A DNA stretch of 64,000 nucleotides from Lysobacterales bacterium (GCA_019634735.1 JAHCAT010000001.1:434001-498000), one strand, 5' to 3'; positions 16,870 to 26,605 are shown, counted from the first letter of the stretch. Made by a program: numbers and translations. The notes: generated by a model not told the origin, from the sequence alone.

Positions 16870-19476
16870 TCACAGCGTGCGCTTGACCTCGACGCGCTCG
16901 AAGCACTCGATCTGGTCGCCGACCTTGACGTCGTAGCCCTTGACGCCGATGCCGCATTCGGTGCCGTTGCGGACTTCCTCGACCGCCTCCTTGAAGCGCC
17001 GCAGCGACTCCAGCTCGCCCTCGAACACGACCACGTTGTCGCGCAGGACCCGGATCGGCTTGCTGCGCTTGACCGTGCCCTCGACCACCATGCAGCCGGC
17101 GATCTGGCCGAACTTTGAGGAGCGGAACACGTCCCTGACCTCGGCGATGCCCAGGATGTCCTCGCGGATCTCGGTGCCGAGCAGGCCGGTCACCGCCTGC
17201 TTCACCTGGTCGATGACGTCGTAGATGATCGAGAAGTAGCGGACGTCGATGCCGGCGTCGCCGACGACCTTTCGGGCCGAGGCGTCGGTGCGGACGTTGA
17301 AGCCGATCACCAGCGCCTTGGAGGCGGCCGCCAGCGTGGCATCCGACTCGGTGATGCCGCCGACGCCGGCGCCGATCACGTTGACGCGGACCCGCTCGTT
17401 GGTGAGCTGGGTGAGCGACTCCCGCAGCGCCTCCACCGAACCCTGGACATCGGCCTTGATCAGGATGTTCAGCGTCTGCTGCTCGCTGGTCTGGCCCATC
17501 TGCGCGACGATGTCCTCCAGCTTGGCCATCTGGCTCTTGGCCAGGCGCGCCTCGCGACGCTTGGCCTGGCGGGTCTGGGCGACCTCCTTGGCCATGCGCT
17601 CGTTGGCCACGGCGACCAGTTCGTCGCCGGCATCCGGGCTGCCGGACAGGCCGAGGATCTCGACCGGAATCGAGGGGCCCGCCGACTGCGCCGGCTTGCC
17701 GTTCTCATCGAACATGGCGCGAACGCGCCCGTATTCGACGCCGCAGACCACGTAGTCGCCCTTCTCCAGGAGCCCCTGCTGGACCAGCACGGTGGCGACC
17801 GCACCCCGACCCTTGTCGAGGCGGGATTCGATGACGATGCCGGAAGCGGCGCCCTCGGGGACGGCGCTCAGCTCCATCACCTCGGCCTGGACCAGGATCG
17901 CGTCGAGCAGGTCGTCGATGCCCATGCCGGTCTTCGCGGACACCGGAACGAAGGCGACCTCGCCGCCGAACTCCTCGGCCACGACCTCATGCTGGAGCAG
18001 CTCCTGCTTGACCTGGTCGGCATTGGAGTCGGGCTTGTCCATCTTGTTCACCGCGACGATCAGCGGCGTGCCGGCGGCCCGGGCATGCTGCACCGCCTCG
18101 ACGGTCTGCGGCATGACACCGTCGTCGCCGGCAACCACCAGGATGACGATGTCGGTCAGTCGCGCGCCGCGGGCGCGCATCGAGGTGAACGCGGCATGGC
18201 CCGGCGTGTCCAGGAAGGTGATGACGCCCTTCGGCGTCTCGACATGGTAGGCGCCGATGTGCTGTGTGATGCCGCCGGCCTCGCCCGCCGCCACCTTGGC
18301 GCGGCGGATGTGGTCGAGCAGCGAGGTCTTGCCATGGTCGACATGGCCCATGATGGTGACGACCGGGGGACGCGTCGCCTGGTCGCCCTGCAGCTCACTG
18401 TGGGCGATCAGCTCCATCTCGACGTCGCGCTCCTCGGCGCGGCGCGCACGGTGGCCCAGCTCCTCCACCACCAGGACCGCCGTATCGTGGTCGAGCACCT
18501 GGTTGATGGTGGCCATGACACCCATCTTCATGAGCGCCTTGATCAGCTCGCCAGCCTTGACCGCCAGCTTCTGAGCCAGGTCGCCCACGGTGATCGATTC
18601 GCCGACCTCGATTTCGCGGACCATCGGCGCGGTCGGACGCGAGAAACCGTGGCGGTCGCCACCGGAACGGCCGAACTCGGCCGGCCGGGCCTTCATGCGC
18701 TTCTTGCCCGGCGCGACCCGGCGTTCGTTGCTCAGGTGCAGCTCGCCGCGGATGTAGGGCGGCGCCTTGACGTCCTCGGAGACGTCGGTTTCGGCCATGC
18801 GGTGCGAACCGCGCCCCGGCTTGTGCCGGCGTGGCTCCTCGCGGGCCTTCTCCGGGGTCTTGGCCGGGCCGTCCTTGCGGGCCGGGGCCTGGTCGGCGGC
18901 CTTGCGCTTGGTGGCGTCGGCCTCCGGCGCAACCGCCCGGGCGGCCTCCTCGGCGGCGGCCAGCGCGGCCTGCTCCTCGGCCTTGCGGCGACCCTCCTCT
19001 TCTTCCTTCCGGCGCGTCTCTTCCTCGCGGCGGCGACGGTCGGCCTCGGCCAGCGCGGCGACCTCGGCGGCATTCTGCGCCCTGGATTCCTCCAGCTTGC
19101 GGCGCGCCTCCTCGCGCTCGTCCTCGAGCTCGCCGCCCGGCTGGCCGGTCAGCTCGGTGCGCTTCACATAGGTGCGCTTCTGGCGCACCTCGACATTGAC
19201 CGTGGTGCGGCCGCGGCCCTGCGGGCCAGCGACGGTCAGTTCGGTCACCGTCTTCCGGCGCAGGGTGATCTTCGCCGGGGTCTTGTCCGGATCGGGCAGG
19301 GGCTCGCTGCGCTTGCCGTGCTGGGCGCGCAGGAACTCGAGCAGCTTGCGCTTGTCGCTCGGCTTGACCGGCTGGTCGGCATCGCTGTAGGCCATTCCGG
19401 CCGCGGCGAGCTGCTCGACGAGAGTGTCGACCGGCGTGCCCACGAGCGCGGCGAGCTGTCGGATGGTTTCGGACAT
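16870..19476 (-). CDS. infB: Translation initiation factor IF-2
   Basis: GTPase that brings fMet-tRNA to the 30S subunit and promotes subunit joining. The 868-residue protein has an N-terminal IF2-N domain ([20 protein letters not shown]), a long charged linker of Arg/Glu/Lys/Ala runs (about 100-240), then the G domain with [20 protein letters not shown] and NKMDKPD, followed by domains II-IV ending in [12 protein letters not shown]. It lies between nusA and rbfA as in enterobacteria. Confidence 0.98.
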   Translation of the reverse strand: MSETIRQLAALVGTPVDTLVEQLAAAGMAYSDADQPVKPSDKRKLLEFLRAQHGKRSEPLPDPDKTPAKITLRRKTVTELTVAGPQGRGRTTVNVEVRQKRTYVKRTELTGQPGGELEDEREEARRKLEESRAQNAAEVAALAEADRRRREEETRRKEEEEGRRKAEEQAALAAAEEAARAVAPEADATKRKAADQAPARKDGPAKTPEKAREEPRRHKPGRGSHRMAETDVSEDVKAPPYIRGELHLSNERRVAPGKKRMKARPAEFGRSGGDRHGFSRPTAPMVREIEVGESITVGDLAQKLAVKAGELIKALMKMGVMATINQVLDHDTAVLVVEELGHRARRAEERDVEMELIAHSELQGDQATRPPVVTIMGHVDHGKTSLLDHIRRAKVAAGEAGGITQHIGAYHVETPKGVITFLDTPGHAAFTSMRARGARLTDIVILVVAGDDGVMPQTVEAVQHARAAGTPLIVAVNKMDKPDSNADQVKQELLQHEVVAEEFGGEVAFVPVSAKTGMGIDDLLDAILVQAEVMELSAVPEGAASGIVIESRLDKGRGAVATVLVQQGLLEKGDYVVCGVEYGRVRAMFDENGKPAQSAGPSIPVEILGLSGSPDAGDELVAVANERMAKEVAQTRQAKRREARLAKSQMAKLEDIVAQMGQTSEQQTLNILIKADVQGSVEALRESLTQLTNERVRVNVIGAGVGGITESDATLAAASKALVIGFNVRTDASARKVVGDAGIDVRYFSIIYDVIDQVKQAVTGLLGTEIREDILGIAEVRDVFRSSKFGQIAGCMVVEGTVKRSKPIRVLRDNVVVFEGELESLRRFKEAVEEVRNGTECGIGVKGYDVKVGDQIECFERVEVKRTL

Positions 19477-19530
19477 GCTTTGTTTACTCCCGGAACGGTT
19501 GGCTGGGCGGCATCAGGTGGCGAGCGGGGA

Positions 19531-21024
19531 TCAGACCCCGTCCTCGAACCAATGCGCCCGTGCGGCCATGATCAGCTCGCCGGCGCGTTCCTCGCCAACG
19601 TCCTCAATATCCGCGATCTCGTCGACCGCCGCTTCAGCCAGGTCCTCACGGCTGACGATGCCGCGCGCCGCCAGCGCATAGGCCACGGACTCGTCCATGC
19701 CGTCCAGCTCGAGCAGGTCGTCGGCCGGGCGGTGCGCCTCGAGTTCCTCCTCGGCGGCGATCATCTGCGTGAGCAGGGCGTCGCGGGCACGGGAGCGGAG
19801 TTCGGCGACGATGTCGGCATCGAACTCCTCCACGGCCAGCAGCTCGCCCTCGGGCACGTAGGCGATCTCCTCGATGGTCGAGAAGCCCTCCTGGACCAGG
19901 ATGCCGGCGATCTCGGCGTCGACCTCCAGGCGGTCCACGAACAGCAGGCGCGCGGCCTCCTGCTCGGCCTCGGACTTCTCGCGGACCTGCTTCTCGGTCA
20001 TCACGTTGAGGTGCCAGCCGGCCAACCGGCTGGCCAGGCGGACGTTCTGGCCGCCGCGGCCGATCGCCTGGGACAGCTTGTCCTCGGCGACCGCGATGTC
20101 CATGCTGTTCTTTTCCTCGTCGACGATGATCGATAGGACCTCCGCCGGCGCCATCGCGTTGATGACGAACTGGGCCGGGTTGTCGCTCCACAGGATGATG
20201 TCGACACGCTCGCCGTTGAGCTCGTTGGACACCGCCTGGACGCGCGAGCCGCGCATGCCGATGCAGGCGCCGATCGGGTCGGTGCGGTTGTCGTGGGCGC
20301 GCACGGCGATCTTGGCGCGGTCGCCCGGGTCGCGTGCGCAACCCATGATCTCGACCAGGCCCTGGCTGATCTCGGGAACCTCCAGCCGGAACAGCTCCAT
20401 CATGAATTCCGGGGCGGTCCTCGAGATGAACAGCTGCGGGCCGCGAGGCTCGGAGCGGACCTCGAAGAGGAATCCGCGGACCCGGTCGCCGACGCGCAGG
20501 TTTTCGCGCTGGATCGCCTTCTCCCGCGGAATGAAGCCTTCGGCGTTGCCGCCGAGGTCGATCACGATGTTGCCGCGCTCGACCCGCTTGACGGTTCCGG
20601 TCAGCAGTTCCCCGATGCGATCCTTGAAGGCCTCCACCACCAGCGCACGCTCGGCCTCGCGGACCTTCTGCAGGATCACCTGCTTGGCGGCCTGGGCGGC
20701 GATTCGGCCGAAGCCGACGTTCTCGACCTGCTCCTCCAGGAAGTCGCCGACCTGGGCGTCGGGCTTCTCGTCGACCGCATCCATCAGGCGCACCTGACGG
20801 TCCGGCGACTCCATGACGACGTCGTCCGCGACGACCTCCCAGGTCCGGAAGGTCTCATAGTCGCCGGTATTGCGGTCGATGCTGACGCGCATGGCGACGT
20901 CTTCCTCGTAGCGCTTCTTGGCGGCGGAGGCCAGCGCGGCCTCGAGGGCATCGAAGATGACGTCACGTTCGACGCCCTTCTCGTTGGCGACCGCCTCGGC
21001 GACCAGCAGCAGTTCCTTGCTCAT
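19531..21024 (-). CDS. nusA: Transcription termination/antitermination factor NusA
   Basis: RNA polymerase-binding elongation factor, 497 residues. Order seen: N-terminal domain (MSKELLLVAEAVANEKGVER), S1 domain (LTGTVKRVERGNIVIDLGGNAEGF), KH1 and KH2 (GACIGMRGSRVQAVSNEL; QAIGRGGQNVRLASRLAGW) and two C-terminal helix-hairpin-helix acidic repeats ending ERAGELIMAARAHWFEDGV. The ATG overlaps the rimP stop as ATGA. The paired C-terminal repeats match the gammaproteobacterial form. Confidence 0.97.
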   Translation of the reverse strand: MSKELLLVAEAVANEKGVERDVIFDALEAALASAAKKRYEEDVAMRVSIDRNTGDYETFRTWEVVADDVVMESPDRQVRLMDAVDEKPDAQVGDFLEEQVENVGFGRIAAQAAKQVILQKVREAERALVVEAFKDRIGELLTGTVKRVERGNIVIDLGGNAEGFIPREKAIQRENLRVGDRVRGFLFEVRSEPRGPQLFISRTAPEFMMELFRLEVPEISQGLVEIMGCARDPGDRAKIAVRAHDNRTDPIGACIGMRGSRVQAVSNELNGERVDIILWSDNPAQFVINAMAPAEVLSIIVDEEKNSMDIAVAEDKLSQAIGRGGQNVRLASRLAGWHLNVMTEKQVREKSEAEQEAARLLFVDRLEVDAEIAGILVQEGFSTIEEIAYVPEGELLAVEEFDADIVAELRSRARDALLTQMIAAEEELEAHRPADDLLELDGMDESVAYALAARGIVSREDLAEAAVDEIADIEDVGEERAGELIMAARAHWFEDGV

Positions 21025-21539
21025 TGATGCTCTCCAGGGATGGCGCCGCCCGCGCGGTCGCGTCCCGTCTGTCCCAGGATCTTCTCGTAGTCCGGCCGGA
21101 TGCGGATCTTCGCTGCCTGGCCGAAATCGAACTCGAAACGAACGCCGTCCAGGTCGAGCGCCACACGCTCGCCCTCCGCGTCCAGCAACCGGCCCTGCAG
21201 GCGGCGTCGGCCGTCGATCGGCGCGTGCAGGGAAACCTCGAGCGTCTCGCCGACGAAGCGCGCGAGCTGTTCGGACCGGAAGAACGGACGGTCCAGGCCG
21301 GGCGAGGACACCTCGAGCGTGTACTGGCCGCGGATCGGGTCCTCGACCTCGAACAGCGCGCTGACCTCGCGGCTGACCGCCTCGCAATCCTCGATCGTCA
21401 CTTCCCGGTCGGCGTGATCGATGTACAGGCGCACCAGGCTGCTGCGGGCCCGCGGCGCGTACTCCACGCCCCAAAGCAGCAGCCCGAGGTCCTCGACGGC
21501 CCCGGCCACCAGTTGGGCGATGTTCTGCGCCTTGTCCAT
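21021..21539 (-). CDS. rimP: Ribosome maturation factor RimP
   Basis: 172-residue 30S assembly factor. Family blocks are LWGVEYAPRARSSLVRLYID, DCEAVSREVSALFEVEDPI and YTLEVSSPGLDRPF. The C-terminal Sm-like domain ends in IRPDYEKILG. The start is ATG with GGAGAAG just upstream. It heads the protein-coding part of the metY operon and its stop overlaps nusA. Confidence 0.95.
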   Translation of the reverse strand: MDKAQNIAQLVAGAVEDLGLLLWGVEYAPRARSSLVRLYIDHADREVTIEDCEAVSREVSALFEVEDPIRGQYTLEVSSPGLDRPFFRSEQLARFVGETLEVSLHAPIDGRRRLQGRLLDAEGERVALDLDGVRFEFDFGQAAKIRIRPDYEKILGQTGRDRAGGAIPGEHQ

Positions 21540-21596
21540 TCTTCTCCAAAGGGTGGATTCCGCCACGCCGATTTTTCCATGGCCCGGAAACGCAGA

Positions 21597-21614
21597 ATGG
21601 CCGCAAGCGGCCAT
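21597..21614 (-). promoter_or_regulatory. Hairpin in the rimP leader
   Basis: A perfect palindrome, ATGGCCGC-TT-GCGGCCAT, in the leader between the initiator tRNA and rimP, 58 bases before the rimP start. With the terminator just upstream it makes this leader structured. Regulatory function is inferred only. Confidence 0.4.
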
Positions 21615-21652
21615 CCTGAGCCCGGCTCCGGCGATGCCTGCCGGCGGCCAAG

Positions 21653-21676
21653 AAAAAAGCCTCGCTGAGGAGGCTT
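21653..21676 (-). terminator. Intrinsic terminator between tRNA-fMet and rimP
   Basis: On the minus strand, AAGCCTC/GAGGCTT with a six-base loop runs into TTTTTTC, ten bases after the tRNA CCA end. It would release the tRNA transcript and allow only part of the polymerases through to rimP-nusA-infB, so it acts as an attenuator for the operon. Confidence 0.8.
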
Positions 21677-21686
21677 CTTTCGAACC

Positions 21687-21763
21687 TGGTAGCGGGGGCA
21701 GGATTTGAACCTGCGACCTTCGGGTTATGAGCCCGACGAGCTGCCAGACTGCTCCACCCCGCA
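21687..21763 (-). tRNA. metY: Initiator tRNA-fMet (anticodon CAU)
   Basis: 77 bases with encoded CCA. The sequence has the initiator hallmarks: no Watson-Crick pair at 1:72 (T opposite T), and three G-C pairs at the anticodon stem (GGGCTCATAACCC). The anticodon is at 21727-21729 on the minus strand. Its place immediately upstream of rimP-nusA-infB matches metY of E. coli. Confidence 0.97.
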
Positions 21764-21776
21764 TCAGCGAATCGCC

Positions 21777-21805
21777 ATTCTAATCACCTCGGGCGGGTCG
21801 CGCAA
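21777..21805 (-). promoter_or_regulatory. sigma70 promoter of the metY-rimP-nusA-infB operon
   Basis: On the minus strand TTGCGC (21800-21805) and TAGAAT (21777-21782) are separated by exactly 17 bases, and transcription would start a few bases before the tRNA 5' end. Confidence 0.75.
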
Positions 21806-21975
21806 GCGCGATTTCCCGGTTCCGCTTCCGAAGCCGGCGACCGCAGCGACCTGCCCGCCACCACGGACCGGGCGCGGCGGCCAGGCATGCGTCCCGCTGC
21901 CTCACGGACCGGCTCAGCCAACAGGCGGCCACCCACGCCGGAGTCGACGCTCGGCAGCCGTCTACCGGGCCGTGC

Positions 21976-22782
21976 TCAGTCGGCAGGCAGGAGGGCCTGC
22001 AGACGGTCGGGCAGCGTCAGCCCGGGCCAGCGCCGCTGCCACTCCAGCGCAGCGGCTGCCGCCTCCGCAGGCTGGCCGGCATCAAGCAGGGCCAGGGCCG
22101 CCAGGAGTTCCGCATCGGCATCGGCCGCGTCCGGGACCGACGCGGCTTCGGATGCCGTCAGCGCAGAGGCCTGCTCGCTCGTGCCGCGGCGGCGCTGGAC
22201 CTCCGAAGCCAGAGGTGGAGCTGGCGAAACCGCTGCGGGCAGCGGTGGCGCATCGGCCGCCCGCACAGCCGCTGCGGGCTCCTCCATGCGCAGGTTCGCC
22301 GCCCTGTCCGGCGGCTCGGGCGGCGGCCTGGTCGGCGCCGGCGGTGAGGCTGGGACCGGCGGCGCAGCCGGGATCGGGGGCGCAGGTGGGGCCGAGGGTG
22401 CGGACGGCGACGCTGCACCGGATGCCCGGTCCGGCAGGGGCGACGGCTCGGCCGGACGCGCGGCGGGGGGCGGGGCGGCGGCAGGATGGTCTGGCCCGGC
22501 CGGCTGGCCGATGTCTGCCGGCGCATGGCGTGTCGCAGGCTCGGACTCAGGCACCGGAGCGGTCAGTCTCAGCACGGTACCCACCGCCAGCACGGCGGTC
22601 GCCGCAGTCGCCAGAAGCCAGGGCAGGCGGGTGCGCCCGCGACCGGCTGGCCGACCGGCCGATGCCGACCGCTCCATGATGGCGCGGTCGAGCCCGGCGC
22701 TCGGGCCACCGCTCGGCCAGTGCCGGCGCAGGGCTGCAGCCAGGCGTGCCTCTTCCGGATCCAGGCCCCGTCCGCTGTTCAT
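21976..22782 (-). CDS. Proline-rich membrane protein, probable anti-sigma factor
   Basis: 268 residues: about 50 cytoplasmic residues (DPEEARLAAALRRHWP ... LDRAIMERS), one membrane span (LPWLLATAATAVLAVGTVLRL) and a long Pro/Ala-rich periplasmic region with a short C-terminal helical part (DAELLAALALLDAGQPAEAAAAALEWQRRWP). It starts in ATGA overlap with the sigma factor stop, which is the usual place for an anti-sigma factor. No zinc-binding HxxxCxxC motif is present, so it is not a classic ZAS-type protein. The role is inferred from position and topology. Confidence 0.65.
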   Translation of the reverse strand: MNSGRGLDPEEARLAAALRRHWPSGGPSAGLDRAIMERSASAGRPAGRGRTRLPWLLATAATAVLAVGTVLRLTAPVPESEPATRHAPADIGQPAGPDHPAAAPPPAARPAEPSPLPDRASGAASPSAPSAPPAPPIPAAPPVPASPPAPTRPPPEPPDRAANLRMEEPAAAVRAADAPPLPAAVSPAPPLASEVQRRRGTSEQASALTASEAASVPDAADADAELLAALALLDAGQPAEAAAAALEWQRRWPGLTLPDRLQALLPAD

Positions 22783-23342
22783 GCCAGCGCCTCCCGCAGC
22801 TTGTCCATCGCATAGCGCAACCGCGACTTGACCGTTTCCCTGCCGGCTCCGGTTATCTGCGCGATCTCTTCCAGCGGCAGTTCGGCGTCCAGGCGCAGCA
22901 GCACGGCAGTTCGCTGCTCGGGCGGCAGCGCGGCGATCGCCCTGCGCAGGCGCCGCCCTTCCTGCAGGGCCTCCAGGGCGGCGGCCGGATCCGCATGCGG
23001 CCCGCCGTCGAGCAGGAGCGATCCAGGCAAAGGGCCCTCGTCATCGTCGATCGACACCAGCGGCCGCTGCCGGCGCATCCGGTCGACCGCAAGGTTGTGG
23101 GCGATCTGCAGCAACCAGGTCGAGAACCGGGCCTGCGGCCGCCAGCGGCCGATCGCGCCGATGGCCCGGGCCCAGGTTTCCTGGAAACAGTCGTCGGCGG
23201 CGTCGCGGCGGCCCAGACAACGGAGCAGGAAGGCGTACAGGCGCCCCTTGTGGCGCGCATACAGGCACCGGAACGCGGCCTGGTCGCCACGCGCCCAGTC
23301 GAGCGCGAGCTGTTCGTCGCTGTGGTCGCCGTCGGCCGCCAT
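22779..23342 (-). CDS. ECF (RpoE-like) RNA polymerase sigma factor
   Basis: 187-residue sigma factor. Region 2 runs from AFRCLYARHKGRLYAFLLR to FSTWLLQIAHNLAVDRMRR, with the DDCFQETWAR helix; region 4 is LPPEQRTAVLLRLDAELPLEEIAQITGAGRETVKSRL. An extra linker of about 25 residues (IDDDEGPLPGSLLLDGG) separates them. I chose the ATG at 23342 (MAADGDHSDEQLALDWARGD), since upstream residues are unconserved. It is co-translated with the membrane partner downstream and 83 bases after the MscS-like gene. Confidence 0.9.
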   Translation of the reverse strand: MAADGDHSDEQLALDWARGDQAAFRCLYARHKGRLYAFLLRCLGRRDAADDCFQETWARAIGAIGRWRPQARFSTWLLQIAHNLAVDRMRRQRPLVSIDDDEGPLPGSLLLDGGPHADPAAALEALQEGRRLRRAIAALPPEQRTAVLLRLDAELPLEEIAQITGAGRETVKSRLRYAMDKLREALA

Positions 23343-23425
23343 GGCGCGAGGGTAGCAGCGTGAGGGCCCCGCCGAGCCGGCGGGGGCCGCGGGGGCGAAC
23401 GATGTCGGCAGGGTCGCTTCGAGGA

Positions 23426-24331
23426 TCACCCCGACTGCAACGCCCCGGCGGACCGTTCGGGGTTGCCGGACGCGCGCCGGTCCAAACGCGCCAGCGCCTT
23501 GCCGGTGGCCTCAGGCAAGTGCAGATGCACATCGCGCTGAGGAAACGGAATGCCTATGCCGGCCTCGCCAAGGCCGCGGTGGATGGCCTCGACCAGCTCG
23601 CTGCGGATCCGGATGAAGTCGCCGGTGGCGATCCACACGCGCAGTTCGAGGTCGACGCTGCTGTCGGCCAGGCCCTTGGCCAGCACCACCGGCGCCGGTT
23701 CGGCCAGCACGCCATCGTGGCTGCCTGCGAGCCCCAGCAGCACCTGCCGCGCCCGGGCGATCTCCTCGCCATAGCCGATGCCGACCGCGATGTCCGCCCG
23801 GCGCCGGGTATTGGAGGTGAAGTTGACGATCGGCGCGGCGGTGATCTGGTTGTTGGGCAGGGTCACCAGCCGGTTGTCCGGGGTCCGCAGCTGCGTCTGG
23901 AACACCATGACCTGCTCCACCGAACCCTCCTCCCCGGCGATCTTGACGTAGTCCCCGGCACGGAACGGGCGCAAGGTGATCAGCATCATGCCGGCCGCGA
24001 TGTTCGACAGCGAGCCCTGAAGGGCGAGACCGACGGCCAGCCCGGCTGCGCCCAGAACGGCCAGGAGCGACGTGGTCTGCACGCCCAGGGTGCCGATCGC
24101 CGCGATGAGCACCACCAGGACCAGGGCGCCGTAGGCGACATTGCGCAGGAAGCCGGTCAGCATCGGATCGAGCCCGGCGCGATCCAGCGCCTTCTGCGAA
24201 CCCAGGGCCAGGCGCCTGGCCAGCCAGATGCCGGTCAGCAGGATCAGCAGCGCGCCGCCGAGGCGCATGCCGCCCAGCACCAGAAGTCCCTGCCAGTCGA
24301 AGCCGCGCAGCGAGGCCAGCCATCCGTCCAT
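23426..24331 (-). CDS. MscS-family small-conductance mechanosensitive channel
   Basis: 301 residues. Three membrane spans (about 18-38, 62-82 and 88-118) come first; the third has the Gly/Ala pattern AVLGAAGLAVGLALQG that lines the MscS pore. The beta domain (LRPFRAGDYVKIAGEEGSVE, TPDNRLVTLPNNQI) and the C-terminal alpha/beta domain follow. It opens under membrane tension to release solutes during hypo-osmotic shock. The size fits the minimal E. coli MscS class. ATG at 24331 puts the first span where expected. Confidence 0.92.
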   Translation of the reverse strand: MDGWLASLRGFDWQGLLVLGGMRLGGALLILLTGIWLARRLALGSQKALDRAGLDPMLTGFLRNVAYGALVLVVLIAAIGTLGVQTTSLLAVLGAAGLAVGLALQGSLSNIAAGMMLITLRPFRAGDYVKIAGEEGSVEQVMVFQTQLRTPDNRLVTLPNNQITAAPIVNFTSNTRRRADIAVGIGYGEEIARARQVLLGLAGSHDGVLAEPAPVVLAKGLADSSVDLELRVWIATGDFIRIRSELVEAIHRGLGEAGIGIPFPQRDVHLHLPEATGKALARLDRRASGNPERSAGALQSG

Positions 24332-24432
24332 GCTCCTGTCTCCTCTTCGATGTGTGAACCGGACGCCAACGTAGCAAGCCGTGACTGAGCGCGGTGTGAG
24401 CCGGCGGCCGGTGCGGCTTGCTATCGTGCGCC

Positions 24433-25320
24433 ATGGCCAAGGTCCGCTACCTGCAACTCGATGTCTTCGCCGCCCGACCGGGCGGTGGCAATCCACTCGG
24501 CGTGGTGCTCGATGCCGACGACTGGCCGACCGCCGCGATGCAGCGTTTCGCCGCCTGGACCAACCTCGTGGAGACCACCTTCCTGCTGCCGGCCAGCGCG
24601 GCGGAGGCCGATTACCGGCTGCGCATCTTCACGCCGACCCGCGAGATCGCGTTCGCCGGACACCCCACCATCGGCAGCGCCCATGCGGCCCTCGCCAGCG
24701 GCCGCGTCCGCGCGCGAGGCGGACGGCTGGTGCAGGAGTGCGGCGCAGGCCTGCTGCCCATCCAGGTCGAGGGCGACGGTGGTGCGCAACGCCTGTTCGT
24801 GCAGGCGCCCGCGGCCCAGGTGCTGGGCCAGGGCCTGGACGGCGACCCGCAACTGGCCGCCCTGCTGGGCGATCGCCGTCTTGGCACCCTGCCGCCCGCC
24901 TTCGTGGAGGGCGGTCGGCGCTGGTGGCTGGCCGAGCTGGCCAGCGCCGACGAGGTCCGTGGCTGGCACCCGAACCACGCGGCGATCGCCGCCCTGGCCC
25001 ATGCCAGCGACAGCCTGGGCCTGTGCGTGTTCGCGCGCTGCCAGGGCGGCGACCACGACCTGGTGGTCCGGGCCTTTCCTGCCGGCGTCGGAATCGTCGA
25101 GGACCCGGCCTCCGGGGCCGCCAACGGCCTGATCGCCGCCTATATCGCCCGGTTCGAGCCGGACGGCCCGCTGGGTCGGGGCTACGTGGTCAGCCAGGGA
25201 CGGGAGATCGGCCACGATGCGCGCATCGAGATCCGTATCGACGGTGCCATCGTCTGGGTCGGCGGTCAGACCCAGCTGGTGATCGAAGTCCATGCGGAGT
25301 GGCCGATCGGCGCGACCTGA
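24433..25320 (+). CDS. PhzF-family isomerase/epimerase-like protein
   Basis: 295 residues with the diaminopimelate-epimerase-like PhzF fold: LDVFAARPGGGNPLGVV, the catalytic glutamate in WTNLVETTFLLP (E47), FTPTREIAFAGHPTIGSAH and EDPASGAANGLIAAY. PhzF itself isomerises a phenazine precursor, but no phenazine genes are nearby, and most chromosomal homologues have no known substrate. Start ATG at 24433; it is divergent from the MscS gene. Confidence 0.88.
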   Translation: MAKVRYLQLDVFAARPGGGNPLGVVLDADDWPTAAMQRFAAWTNLVETTFLLPASAAEADYRLRIFTPTREIAFAGHPTIGSAHAALASGRVRARGGRLVQECGAGLLPIQVEGDGGAQRLFVQAPAAQVLGQGLDGDPQLAALLGDRRLGTLPPAFVEGGRRWWLAELASADEVRGWHPNHAAIAALAHASDSLGLCVFARCQGGDHDLVVRAFPAGVGIVEDPASGAANGLIAAYIARFEPDGPLGRGYVVSQGREIGHDARIEIRIDGAIVWVGGQTQLVIEVHAEWPIGAT

Positions 25321-25341
25321 GCGGCCGGTTCTCCATCGACC

Positions 25342-25361
25342 CGACCGCCTGCCTGCGGTCG
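25342..25361. terminator. Hairpin between convergent gene ends
   Basis: CGACCGC/GCGGTCG, seven pairs with a six-base loop, fills the 43-base gap between the phzF-like stop and the dnaJ stop. There is no T-run on either side, so it is a possible bidirectional terminator without a U-tract. Confidence 0.4.
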
Positions 25362-25363
25362 CC

Positions 25364-26491
25364 TCAGGAGGCGCTGGCCTTGAGCCGGTTCCAGAACGTC
25401 CGGGCGGCATCCATCCAGGTGCTCTCCCTGGGCGAGTGCCGCGAGGGATTGCCCTCGAAGGTGGCCTCGAATTCACCCAGCAGGCGGCGCTGCTCGGCGT
25501 TGAGGTTGACCGGCGTCTCGACCACGACGCGACAGACCAGGTCGCCCGGCGGGCCGCCACGGACCGGCCGGATGCCCTTGCCGCGCAGCCGGAACAGCCG
25601 ATGCGTCTGCGTCTCGGCGGGCACCTTGACCATCGCCTCGCCATCCAGGGTCGGCACGACCAGCTCGCAGCCGAGGGCGGCCTGCGAGAAGCGGATCGGA
25701 ACCTCGCAGTACAGATCGGCCCCCTGGCGCTGGAAGATCGCGTGCTCGCGCACCGCCACCTCGACGAACAGGTCGCCAGGCGCCCCGCCGGCCATCGCCT
25801 CGCCCTCACCGGCCAGGCGCACGCGGTCGCCGCTGTCGACGCCGGCGGGCAGCTTCACGCGCAGCCGCTTCTCGTCCTCGACATAACCCTGGCCATCGCA
25901 GGTCCGGCAGGGATTGGCGACCACCTTGCCCTTGCCGCCGCAGTGCGGACAGGCCTGCTGCATCGAAAAGATGCCGCGCTGCATCCGGACCTGGCCGTGG
26001 CCCTGGCAGGTGCCGCAGGTTTCGGTCTTGCCGTCGTCCGAGCCGCTGCCGTCGCAGCGCCGGCAGACCACCTGGCTCGGGAAGCTGATCTCCTTTTCGA
26101 CGCCGAACGCAGCCTCTTCGAGGTCGAGTTCCACCACGTAGCGCAGGTCGGCGCCGCGGCGCGGACCGCGCCCCCTTGCACCGCCGAAGATATCGCCGAA
26201 GATATCGCCGAAGATGTCGCCCAGGTCGCCGTAGCCCGCACCATTGCCCGGCCCGCCACCGCCCTGCCCCGCGGCCGCGTGCCCGAACTGGTCGTAGCGC
26301 TGGCGACGGCCGGGATCCGAGAGCGTCTCGAAGGCCTCCTTGGCCTCCTTGAACTGCTCCTCCGCCTTCGGATCGTCGGGATTGCGGTCGGGATGCAGTT
26401 TCATGGCCAGGCGCCGGAACGACGCCTTCAGATCAGCCTGGCTGGCGGAGCGGCTGACGCCGAGGACTTCATAGTGGCAGCGCTTGCTCAT
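25364..26491 (-). CDS. dnaJ: Chaperone protein DnaJ
   Basis: 375-residue class I J-protein that delivers clients to DnaK and stimulates its ATPase. Domain order is complete: J domain with HPD (33-35), a Gly-rich linker ([12 protein letters not shown]), four CxxCxGxG zinc repeats ([32 protein letters not shown]) and the C-terminal substrate-binding domains. It is the last gene of hrcA-grpE-dnaK-dnaJ. The linker also carries a repeated [11 protein letters not shown] block. Confidence 0.98.
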   Translation of the reverse strand: MSKRCHYEVLGVSRSASQADLKASFRRLAMKLHPDRNPDDPKAEEQFKEAKEAFETLSDPGRRQRYDQFGHAAAGQGGGGPGNGAGYGDLGDIFGDIFGDIFGGARGRGPRRGADLRYVVELDLEEAAFGVEKEISFPSQVVCRRCDGSGSDDGKTETCGTCQGHGQVRMQRGIFSMQQACPHCGGKGKVVANPCRTCDGQGYVEDEKRLRVKLPAGVDSGDRVRLAGEGEAMAGGAPGDLFVEVAVREHAIFQRQGADLYCEVPIRFSQAALGCELVVPTLDGEAMVKVPAETQTHRLFRLRGKGIRPVRGGPPGDLVCRVVVETPVNLNAEQRRLLGEFEATFEGNPSRHSPRESTWMDAARTFWNRLKASAS

Positions 26492-26520
26492 GGACTGCGT
26501 CGACCGGATGCGTGAAAGGA

Positions 26521-26594
26521 GGGCGGCGCCCGGCGGCGGTCATGGCAGGCCGCGCGGTGGCGCCGCCCGGGACGCGCCCGTCGGCGCGCCCGGG
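26521..26594 (-). promoter_or_regulatory. Two overlapping strong hairpins between dnaK and dnaJ
   Basis: 26566-26594 folds as CCCGGG-CGCGCC / GGCGCG-CCCGGG, twelve pairs with one bulged A and a four-base loop. 26521-26530 (GGGCGGCGCC) pairs perfectly with 26559-26568. The two structures share three bases at 26566-26568, so they compete. Placed directly after the dnaK stop, they may protect the dnaK mRNA 3' end or reduce read-through into dnaJ. Function is inferred. Confidence 0.45.
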
Positions 26595-26605
26595 TGGATG
26601 CCTGC

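Noticed and set aside
22779..23429. Longer sigma-factor start at 23429
   Set aside because: The extra residues are low complexity, and the ATG at 23342 gives a normal ECF length and start.
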